Positions 1-5,295 of a stretch of 7,020 nucleotides of DNA are shown here, one piece after another. The notes beneath the pieces were generated by a model. The model saw only the letters and a list, made by a program, of their open reading frames with translations, did not search any database and was not told the DNA's origin. This DNA comes from Actinomycetota bacterium (GTDB lineage: Bacteria > Actinomycetota > Actinomycetes > JACCUZ01), in the NCBI GenBank assembly GCA_030841245.1, contig JAVEDG010000194.1:1-7020 (forward strand), in the 5' to 3' direction. Within the stretch, counting starts at the first letter, position 1. The number at the start of each line of letters is the position of its first letter. The translations under genes and the position numbers were made by a program.

Positions 1-289
1 CGACGTTCTCGCCGAGCCACTGCCAGTTGCTGATGTCGGTCGTGAGGTTCGGGTTGTGCTGCAGCAAGCTGGTGGAGGCCATGTGCTGGGACCAGGATTG
101 AGCGACAGAGGAGAGCTCCGAGCTGTAGCTGACGGGGGCGAGCCCGTGCGCCGCCCGGGCCGCGTTGACGGCAGCGATCACGCTGCCCGCCTCGCTGGCC
201 ATGGCGGGAGTGCTGGTCAGCCCGATCAGCGACCCGGCCACCATGGTGACCCCGACAAGCCAGCCGGTGGCCCGACGTACGAGATCCAT
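1..289 (-). CDS. Secreted CAP-domain (SCP/PR-1-like) protein, 5' part only
   Basis: The first 96 codons of a minus-strand gene starting at ATG 289 and running off the left edge. Seen: a short basic N-terminus (MDLVRR), a hydrophobic stretch at about residues 10-27 and an AMA signal-peptidase-type site at 29-31, so the protein is probably exported through Sec. From about residue 36 it reads as the beginning of a CAP domain: VNAARAAHGL helix (41-50), a WSQHMA segment (66-71), LLQHNP with the family's first conserved His (H78), and GEN with the conserved Glu (E94). The family's second His and C-terminal motifs lie outside the window. The start is fixed by an excellent Shine-Dalgarno sequence. 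Bacterial CAP proteins are extracytoplasmic and mostly of unknown role; some are linked to the cell wall. It is transcribed away from the acyl-CoA ligase, and nothing here links it to the heme genes. Confidence 0.88.
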   Translation of the reverse strand, partial: MDLVRRATGWLVGVTMVAGSLIGLTSTPAMASEAGSVIAAVNAARAAHGLAPVSYSSELSSVAQSWSQHMASTSLLQHNPNLTTDISNWQWLGENV

Positions 290-403
290 GGTTGCCCTCC
301 TTTGTTCTACTTGCGTTCTCGACCTCGCCAGGGATCTCTTGAGCCGGGCACCACCCATATGGGCTAGTCATCGGCCGCCCTTTGCCTGTGGAAGACTCAC
401 CGG
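290..403. other. Divergent intergenic region
   Basis: This 114-base gap separates two divergent starts (CAP gene at 289, minus; acyl-CoA ligase at 404, plus), so it must hold promoters for both unless one is leaderless. I see no convincing -35/-10 pair for either. The clearest structural element is a perfect 10-bp palindrome, CCCATATGGG, at 354-363, about 40 bases before the ligase start and 65 before the CAP start. No RNA gene or riboswitch is recognisable. Confidence 0.5.
295..303 (-). promoter_or_regulatory. Ribosome binding site of the CAP-domain gene
   Basis: On the minus strand this reads AAAGGAGGG, ending five bases before ATG 289; it is nearly fully complementary to the 3' end of 16S rRNA. 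It settles the start codon and suggests efficient translation. It is the strongest Shine-Dalgarno sequence in the window. Confidence 0.8.
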
Positions 404-1981
404 GTGGTTGCGTCGGGGACCGTCGGGAGCGCCGACCCCGGAGGGTCGGGAGCCAACCTGGCCGACCTGCTGCGGGCCGCCGCGACGCGGCGACCGGACA
501 CGGTCGCGCTGGTCGACCACGACGCGTCCGGAGCGCGCGCCGCCCCGACGTGGGCGGAGCTGGACGCAGCGGTCGACGCGGCGGCGGCCGGGATCCGGGG
601 CGGCCTTGGCCTGCACCCCGGTCACCGGGTGGCGCTGGCGCTGGCCAACTCCGGCGCATTCGTCACGGCGTACTTCGGGGCGCTTCGCGCCGGCCTGGTC
701 GTCGTGCCGGTCAACACCGGGCTCACCAGCCACGAAGTGGCCCAGCTGCTGAGTGACTCGCAGGCGCACGCCGTCTTCTGCGACGACTCGACGCAGCACG
801 TGGTTGAGGAGGCCGTCGTCGGGACCCACCGTGCCGTTGTCGACCCGGCAGGGCTGGACTCCCTGGTGTCCGCCGGCCGCGCGGCCGCGGGACCGGGAAC
901 CGGCGTCACGGGCGGCGAGGACACCGCCCTCCTGCTGTTCACCTCCGGCACGTCCGGGCGACCGAAGGGCGCGATGCTCTCGCACCGGGCCTTGATCGCC
1001 AACATCCGTCAGTGCGGGCTGCTCGAGCCGGCACCCGTTGCGCCGGACGACGTGGTGCTGGTCGTGCTGCCGCTCTTCCACGTCTACGGGCTCGGCGTGC
1101 TCGGCCAGGTGACCGAGGCCGGCGCGACCGCGGTGCTCGTCGACCGGTTCGACGTCGAGGCGACCAGCGCACTGGTCAGTGCCGAGCACGTGACGAACAT
1201 CCCGGGCGCGCCACCGATGTACGTCGCGTGGTCCCGGCGCCCGGCTCTCGCGGAGCAGCTGCGCGGCGTGCGGGTGCTGGCGTCCGGGGCCGCACCGCTG
1301 CCCGTCACCGTCTCGGACGCGATCCGCTCGGCCACCGGCCTCGTGGTCCACGAGGGGTACGGGCTGACCGAGACCGCACCCGTGGTGACGACGACCATGG
1401 CCTCGGCCTCGGTGAAGCCCGGCTCCGTCGGTCGGCCGGTGCCCGGGGTCCAGGTCCGCCTGGTCGACGAGGACGGCGACGACGTGGCGGACGGCGACCC
1501 GGGCGAGATCGTGGTGCGCGGCGCGAACCTGTTCTCCGGCTACTGGCCCGACGGAGCCGACGGTCCGGACGAGACGGGCTGGTATGCCACCGGGGACGTC
1601 GCCTACGCCGACGACGACGGAGACCTGTTCCTGGTCGACCGGCGCAAGGAGCTGGTCCTGGTCAGCGGGTTCAACGTCTACCCGCGCGAGATCGAGGACG
1701 TGCTCGCCGAGCACCCGGACATCGCCGAGTCGGCGGTCATCGCCGTGCCCGACCCCGAGACCGGCGAGGCGGTCAAGGCCTTCGTCGTCCCGCGCCGGGG
1801 CAGCTCGCTGAGTCCCCAGGACGTGCTCGACCACTGCGCGCACCGGCTAGCGAGGTTCAAACGGCCGAGTGTCGTCGTCGTGGTCGACGGGCTGCCGCAC
1901 TCGGCGACGGGGAAGGTCGCCAAGGGCCGGCTGCGCGCCGGGGACGTGGGGCCCGGCCAGACGTCGGTCCGCCCGCCGTGA
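404..1981 (+). CDS. AMP-forming acyl-CoA synthetase (fatty-acid--CoA ligase family)
   Basis: A 525-residue member of the adenylate-forming (ANL) superfamily. Known chemistry: ATP activates a carboxylate to an acyl-adenylate, which is passed to CoA. Core motifs are present in order: phosphate loop FTSGTSGRPKG (179-189), PLFHVYGLG, GYGLTET (318-324), TGD with the ribose-binding Asp (D398), the hinge region DRRKE (412-416), GFNVYP (422-427), and the C-terminal ATGK with the adenylation Lys (K504). Length is normal and no key residue is missing. Start: GTG 404 is the first start codon after the in-frame stop at 365-367, has GGAAG at 390-394 nine bases upstream, and precedes a normal family N-terminus (NLADLLRAAATRRPDTVALV). 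Substrate is not readable from sequence; medium- or long-chain fatty acids are likely, another carboxylic acid possible. The stop overlaps the glutaredoxin-like start, so the two are probably co-transcribed. Confidence 0.92.
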   Translation: MVASGTVGSADPGGSGANLADLLRAAATRRPDTVALVDHDASGARAAPTWAELDAAVDAAAAGIRGGLGLHPGHRVALALANSGAFVTAYFGALRAGLVVVPVNTGLTSHEVAQLLSDSQAHAVFCDDSTQHVVEEAVVGTHRAVVDPAGLDSLVSAGRAAAGPGTGVTGGEDTALLLFTSGTSGRPKGAMLSHRALIANIRQCGLLEPAPVAPDDVVLVVLPLFHVYGLGVLGQVTEAGATAVLVDRFDVEATSALVSAEHVTNIPGAPPMYVAWSRRPALAEQLRGVRVLASGAAPLPVTVSDAIRSATGLVVHEGYGLTETAPVVTTTMASASVKPGSVGRPVPGVQVRLVDEDGDDVADGDPGEIVVRGANLFSGYWPDGADGPDETGWYATGDVAYADDDGDLFLVDRRKELVLVSGFNVYPREIEDVLAEHPDIAESAVIAVPDPETGEAVKAFVVPRRGSSLSPQDVLDHCAHRLARFKRPSVVVVVDGLPHSATGKVAKGRLRAGDVGPGQTSVRPP

Positions 1982-2217
1982 GCGACCCCCGCGTGACGCT
2001 CATCGGCAAGCCGGGCTGCCACCTCTGCGACGAGGCCCGCGAGATCGTGGCCAGGGTGACCCGGGAGCTCGGTGTCGCATGGGAGGAGCGCAGCATCCTC
2101 GAGGACGCGCAGCTGTACGAGCGGTACTGGGAGCAGATCCCGGTGACCCTGGTGGACGGGCGCCCGCACGACTTCTGGCGGGTCTCCGAGCAGCGGCTGC
2201 GTGCGGCGCTGGCCTGA
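1978..2217 (+). CDS. Small glutaredoxin-like (DUF836/Glrx-like) thiol-disulfide protein
   Basis: A 79-residue single thioredoxin-fold protein. Seen: beta strand VTLIGKPG, then the redox motif CHLC (C14 and C17) at the start of helix 1, then the cis-proline motif IPVT (P55 next to V56) that faces the active site in this fold, then DG and the closing helix. The length suits the Glrx-like/DUF836 family, which lacks the extra N-terminal helix of classic glutaredoxins. It is likely a cytosolic thiol-disulfide reductant; its partner and electron donor are unknown, and in actinobacteria mycothiol or thioredoxin reductase are candidates (inference). Start GTG 1978 overlaps the ligase stop by four bases (GTGA) and has no clear Shine-Dalgarno sequence, so translation is probably coupled to the ligase. 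An in-frame GTG at 1993 would remove the first strand residues and is less likely. A glutaredoxin-like gene just upstream of rex-hem genes is common in actinobacteria. Confidence 0.87.
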   Translation: MSDPRVTLIGKPGCHLCDEAREIVARVTRELGVAWEERSILEDAQLYERYWEQIPVTLVDGRPHDFWRVSEQRLRAALA

Positions 2218-2223
2218 GCGGGC

Positions 2224-2250
2224 CCGCCGCGGCCACGAGGCCCTCGGCGG
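2224..2250 (+). terminator. GC-rich hairpin after the glutaredoxin-like gene
   Basis: An inverted repeat begins seven bases past the TGA at 2215-2217. Outer arms are CCGCCG (2224-2229) and CGGCGG (2245-2250); inner arms are GGCC (2231-2234) and GGCC (2239-2242), around an ACGA loop, with a small internal mismatch. There is no T-run after it, as is frequent for actinobacterial terminators. A second self-complementary sequence, GCGGGCCCGC (2218-2227), overlaps its left side. Its position between a stop codon and a promoter fits termination or attenuation of ligase-operon transcription; the function is inferred. Confidence 0.4.
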
Positions 2251-2266
2251 ACCAAGATCGCTCACT

Positions 2267-2284
2267 TTGTGCGTACGTTCACAA
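2267..2284. promoter_or_regulatory. Rex operator (ROP-type site) upstream of rex
   Basis: TTGTGCGTACGTTCACAA matches the Rex consensus TTGTGAAN4TTCACAA at 12 of 14 defined positions. The right half is perfect; the left half has CG where the consensus has AA. The outer five bases of each arm (TTGTG and CACAA) are an exact inverted repeat around eight bases. The site covers the predicted -35 box and most of the spacer of the rex promoter, so Rex binding should block RNA polymerase. Autoregulation of rex-hemACD through such a site is established in Streptomyces coelicolor; here it is inferred from the match and position. Confidence 0.85.
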
Positions 2285-2295
2285 GCGCCTACGCT
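2267..2295 (+). promoter_or_regulatory. Predicted housekeeping-type promoter of the rex-hem operon
   Basis: A -35 box TTGTGC (2267-2272) is followed by a 17-base spacer and a -10 box TACGCT (2290-2295), matching the actinobacterial TANNNT pattern. Transcription would start near 2302-2303, giving a leader of about 35 bases before GTG 2337. The -35 box is the left half of the Rex operator, a layout that predicts direct repression. Confidence 0.65.
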
Positions 2296-2327
2296 GACCC
2301 GGAACCACTGCAGTCCCCCGTGTGGTC

Positions 2328-2332
2328 AGGAG
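2328..2332 (+). promoter_or_regulatory. Ribosome binding site deciding the rex start
   Basis: AGGAG lies four bases before GTG 2337. An upstream in-frame GTG at 2322 has no purine-rich stretch before it and would place this AGGAG inside the coding sequence. The site therefore favours 2337, although the spacing is on the short side. Confidence 0.6.
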
Positions 2333-2336
2333 TTCT

Positions 2337-3053
2337 GTGACGACGTCCGACCGTTCGCGCGGGCCGCGCGGCCGCGGGATCCCCGATGCCACGGTTGCCC
2401 GGCTCCCGGTCTATCTGCGCGCGCTGAGCACGCTGGCGGACGACGGGGTCACGACGGTCTCGTCCGAGGAGCTCGCTACCGCGGCCGGCGTCAACTCGGC
2501 CAAGCTGCGCAAGGACCTCAGCTACCTCGGCTCCTACGGCACCCGCGGCGTCGGCTACGACGTCGACTACCTCGTCTACCAGATCTCCCGCGAGCTCGGC
2601 CTCACGCAGGACTGGCCGGTCGTCATCGTCGGGCTCGGCCATCTGGGCCACGCACTGGCCAACTACGGCGGCTTCGCGTCGCGCGGGTTCGCCATCCGTG
2701 CCCTGGTCGATGCGGACCCGGACCTGGTCGGGACCGAGATCGCCGGGACCACGGTCTCGCCGTTGGCCGACCTCGAGGAGCAGGTCCGCCAGCACGCCGT
2801 GGCCATCGGGGTCATCGCCACCCCTGCAGCGGTGGCCCAGGACATCGCTGACCGGCTGGTCGCCGCCGGTGTCAGCAGCATCCTCAACTTCGCGCCGATC
2901 GTGCTCTCCGTGCCCTCGCAAGTCGAGGTCCGCAAGGTGGACATGTCCATCGAGCTGCAGATCCTGGCGTTCCACGAGCAGCGCAAGCTGGCTCCCGGCG
3001 GTCGGGTCGCCAGCGAGCTGGCGCGCGACCTTGCGGAGGCGATCGGCCGATGA
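2337..3053 (+). CDS. rex: Redox-sensing transcriptional repressor Rex
   Basis: A 238-residue NAD(H)-responsive repressor. Known role: Rex dimers bind TTGTGAAN4TTCACAA-type operators when NADH is low and let go when NADH rises, inducing respiratory and heme genes. Seen: a winged-helix domain (about 15-80) opening with IPDATVARLPVYLRAL, with a helix-turn-helix region around SSEELATAAGVNSAKLRKDL and the wing SYGTRGVGYDV; a Rossmann domain with VGLGHLG (GxGxxG at 99-104) and an acidic residue after strand 2 (VDAD, D125); and the family's C-terminal domain-swap helix DMSIELQILAFHEQR. Length is normal. Start GTG 2337 is chosen for the AGGAG just upstream; GTG 2322 would add five residues. Its own promoter carries a matching operator, so it is probably autoregulated. 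Its stop overlaps the hemA start (ATGA), making it the first gene of the heme operon. Confidence 0.95.
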   Translation: MTTSDRSRGPRGRGIPDATVARLPVYLRALSTLADDGVTTVSSEELATAAGVNSAKLRKDLSYLGSYGTRGVGYDVDYLVYQISRELGLTQDWPVVIVGLGHLGHALANYGGFASRGFAIRALVDADPDLVGTEIAGTTVSPLADLEEQVRQHAVAIGVIATPAAVAQDIADRLVAAGVSSILNFAPIVLSVPSQVEVRKVDMSIELQILAFHEQRKLAPGGRVASELARDLAEAIGR

Positions 3054-4357
3054 GCGTCCTGCTGGTGGGTCTGTCGCACCGCACCGCCCCCGTCGACGTC
3101 CTGGAACAGGTGTCGATGAACCGCGACGGTGCGCGCAAGCTGCTGACCGACCTGGTCGCCTCGGAGCAGGCCACCGAGTCGCTGGTCCTGTCCACCTGCA
3201 ACCGGGTGGAGGTCTACGTCGACGTCGACAAGTTCCACCCGGGCGTCGCCGCCGCCAGCGACCTGCTCGCCCGGCACGCCGGGGTCGGGCTCGACGTGCT
3301 GACGCCCCATCTCTACGTGCACTACGAGGACCGTGCGGTCGCGCACCTGTTCGCGGTCGCCTGCGGCCTCGAGTCGATGGTGGTCGGCGAGAGCCAGATC
3401 CTCGGTCAGGTGCGGGTCGCCCTGCGTGACGCGCAGGAGATGGGGACCGCGGGACGGCTGCTCAACGAGCTCGCGCAGCAGGCCCTGCGGGTGGGCAAGC
3501 GGGCGCGCACCGAGACCGGCATCGACCGCGCCGGCCGGTCTCTGGTCACCGCGGGTCTCGACCAGGTCGAGGCGGTCCTCGGACCGCTCGCCGGCCGGCC
3601 GCTGCTGATCGTGGGCGCCGGGTCGATGAGCGCCCTCACCGCGACCGTGGCCGCACAGCGTGCGATGGGGCCGGTCGTCGTGGCCAACCGGACGGTCGCG
3701 CACGCCACCAGGGTCGCGGCTGGTGTCGGCGGCGAGGCGGTCGGGCTCGACGAGCTCCCGGCGGCCATGGCCCGGTGTGACGTGATGGTGTCGTGCACCG
3801 GTTCGGTGGGCCACATCGTGTCGGTGGACGACCTACGAGAGGTCCAGGAGCGCCGCGGGCACCGCCCTCTCGTGCTCGTCGACCTGGCACTCCCGCGCGA
3901 CGTCGAGCCCGGGGCCCGCTCCATCGACGGCGTGGCCGTCATCGACCTCGAGACGCTGACGCCGGTGCTGATCGAGAACGAGCACGCCTCGGACGTGGAG
4001 GCGACCCGCGGCATCGTCGCCGACGAGGTCGCCGCCTTCCTCGGCTGGCAGCGCGCGGCCAGCGTCGCACCGACGGTGGTGGCGCTGCGCGGCATGGCCG
4101 AGGCCGTGGTCCGGTCCGAGCTGGCCCGGCTCTCGGGCCGGTTGCCGGCACTCGACGCCAAGACGCAGGCGGAGATCGAGCTCACCGTGCGGCGGGTGGT
4201 GGACAAGGTGCTGCACGCGCCGACCGTGCGCGTCAAGCAGCTCGCCGAGGAGCCGGGCGGCCAGTCGTACGCCGACGCGCTCACCAAGCTGTTCGGGCTG
4301 GACCCGAAGGCGATCGAAGCCATGACGCGGGCCGACGTGGACGAGGCGGGCTCATGA
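3050..4357 (+). CDS. hemA: Glutamyl-tRNA reductase
   Basis: A 435-residue cytosolic enzyme that reduces the glutamate of Glu-tRNA(Glu) with NADPH to glutamate-1-semialdehyde, the committed step of the C5 route to 5-aminolevulinate. Seen: N-terminal GLSHRTAPV (7-15); catalytic Cys C50 in LSTCNRVEVY, at the same number as the known active-site Cys in Escherichia coli; the signature CGLESMVVGESQILGQV (105-121); an NADPH-binding Rossmann loop GAGSMS (189-194); and a C-terminal helical dimerisation region ending in SYADALTKLFGLDP. All catalytic landmarks are intact and length is typical. Start ATG 3050 overlaps the rex stop and has GGAGG at 3035-3039, inside rex, ten bases upstream. The product needs GSA aminomutase (HemL), not encoded in this window. 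Expression should follow Rex control from the upstream promoter; no internal promoter is evident. Confidence 0.97.
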   Translation: MSVLLVGLSHRTAPVDVLEQVSMNRDGARKLLTDLVASEQATESLVLSTCNRVEVYVDVDKFHPGVAAASDLLARHAGVGLDVLTPHLYVHYEDRAVAHLFAVACGLESMVVGESQILGQVRVALRDAQEMGTAGRLLNELAQQALRVGKRARTETGIDRAGRSLVTAGLDQVEAVLGPLAGRPLLIVGAGSMSALTATVAAQRAMGPVVVANRTVAHATRVAAGVGGEAVGLDELPAAMARCDVMVSCTGSVGHIVSVDDLREVQERRGHRPLVLVDLALPRDVEPGARSIDGVAVIDLETLTPVLIENEHASDVEATRGIVADEVAAFLGWQRAASVAPTVVALRGMAEAVVRSELARLSGRLPALDAKTQAEIELTVRRVVDKVLHAPTVRVKQLAEEPGGQSYADALTKLFGLDPKAIEAMTRADVDEAGS

Positions 4358-5295
4358 CCCGACCACTTCGCCTCGGCACCCGGGCGAGCGCACTGGCGAC
4401 GGCCCAGTCGCAGCAGGTCGCCGACGCCGTCACGGCGGCGTCGGGTCGACCGGTCCAGCTGGTCACCGTGCGTACGGTCGGCGACACCGACCGCGCGGCC
4501 CTCGCCCAGATCGGCGGCACCGGGGTGTTCGTCGGCGCCCTGCGCGAGGCGCTGCTGCGCGGCGAGGTCGACTTCGCGGTGCACTCGCTCAAGGACCTTC
4601 CGACGGCCGACCCGGACGGGCTGCGCCTCGCGGCTGTGCCCGCCCGCCAGGACGCGCGCGACGTGCTCGTCGCCCGCGACGGCCTCACCCTCGGTGAGCT
4701 GCCGGCGGGCTCCCGGATCGGCACCGGCTCCCCGCGCCGTGCCGCGCAGCTGCTGGCGCTCGGTCTCGAGCTCGTGGTCGTGCCGGTGCGGGGCAACGTC
4801 GACACCCGGATCGGCCTCGTCGCCGACGGGACCGTCGACGCCGTCGTCCTCGCGCGGGCAGGCCTGGCACGACTCGGACGACTGGACGCGGTCACCGAGG
4901 TCATCGACCCGATCCAGCTGTTGCCCGCTCCCGGCCAGGGGGCCCTGGCGGTCGAGTGCAGGGAGCCGGCGTCGCCGGACGACCACGGCGTCGCCGACCT
5001 GCTCGCCGAGCTCGACGACGCCGCGACCCGGCTCGCCGTGACCGGGGAGCGCAGCCTGCTTGCCACCCTCGAGGCCGGGTGCTCGGCCCCGGTCGGAGCC
5101 CACGGCGAGCCGGCCGAGGGGGAGCAGTACCCAGAGCTGTACCTGCGTGCTGCCGTCATCTCACCCGACGGCAGCGCCAGTGTGCGATTGTCCGCGACCG
5201 GACCGCTCGACGACGCAGCACGGATCGGCCGCGACCTCGCGGCCGAGCTGCTCGCCGAAGGTGCGGCTGACCTGATGATGGAGCGCGTCACGTGA
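4354..5295 (+). CDS. hemC: Hydroxymethylbilane synthase (porphobilinogen deaminase)
   Basis: A 313-residue cytosolic enzyme that joins four porphobilinogen units into the linear tetrapyrrole hydroxymethylbilane, using a covalent dipyrromethane primer. Seen: LRLGTRASALA near the N-terminus (substrate-loop region); HSLKDLP with Lys80 and the catalytic Asp81; GTGSPRR with paired arginines R128 and R129 that hold the cofactor carboxylates; VRGNVDTRI; LPAPGQGALAVE; and GCSAPVGAH with the cofactor-attaching Cys C243. All expected active-site residues are present and length is normal. Start ATG 4354 overlaps the hemA stop (ATGA), with GAGG at 4343-4346 seven bases upstream. The product is unstable and is used at once by the HemD domain encoded by the next, overlapping gene, so co-translation would help match the amounts. 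Confidence 0.97.
   Translation: MTRPLRLGTRASALATAQSQQVADAVTAASGRPVQLVTVRTVGDTDRAALAQIGGTGVFVGALREALLRGEVDFAVHSLKDLPTADPDGLRLAAVPARQDARDVLVARDGLTLGELPAGSRIGTGSPRRAAQLLALGLELVVVPVRGNVDTRIGLVADGTVDAVVLARAGLARLGRLDAVTEVIDPIQLLPAPGQGALAVECREPASPDDHGVADLLAELDDAATRLAVTGERSLLATLEAGCSAPVGAHGEPAEGEQYPELYLRAAVISPDGSASVRLSATGPLDDAARIGRDLAAELLAEGAADLMMERVT

Noticed and set aside
387..400. TGTGGAAGACTCAC upstream of the ligase, resembling a Rex half-site pair
   Set aside because: The spacing between TGTG and CAC is one base short of the Rex consensus, the flanking bases do not match, and only short arms agree.
290..403. A ydaO-type (cyclic di-AMP) riboswitch before the CAP gene, as found before some actinobacterial wall-protein genes
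   Set aside because: The gap is too short for the full element plus promoter and I see none of its conserved segments.
368..1843. A 491-codon minus-strand open frame opposite the acyl-CoA ligase
   Set aside because: The composition is low-complexity and there is no domain, while the plus-strand ligase has all family motifs. It is a codon-bias shadow.
2322..2336. Upstream GTG 2322 as the rex start
   Set aside because: No Shine-Dalgarno sequence precedes it, while AGGAG precedes GTG 2337; family N-termini fit either, so the better-supported start was used.
3406..5103. A 565-codon minus-strand open frame opposite hemA and hemC
   Set aside because: It crosses two clear plus-strand genes, has no family features, and its composition matches a shadow frame.
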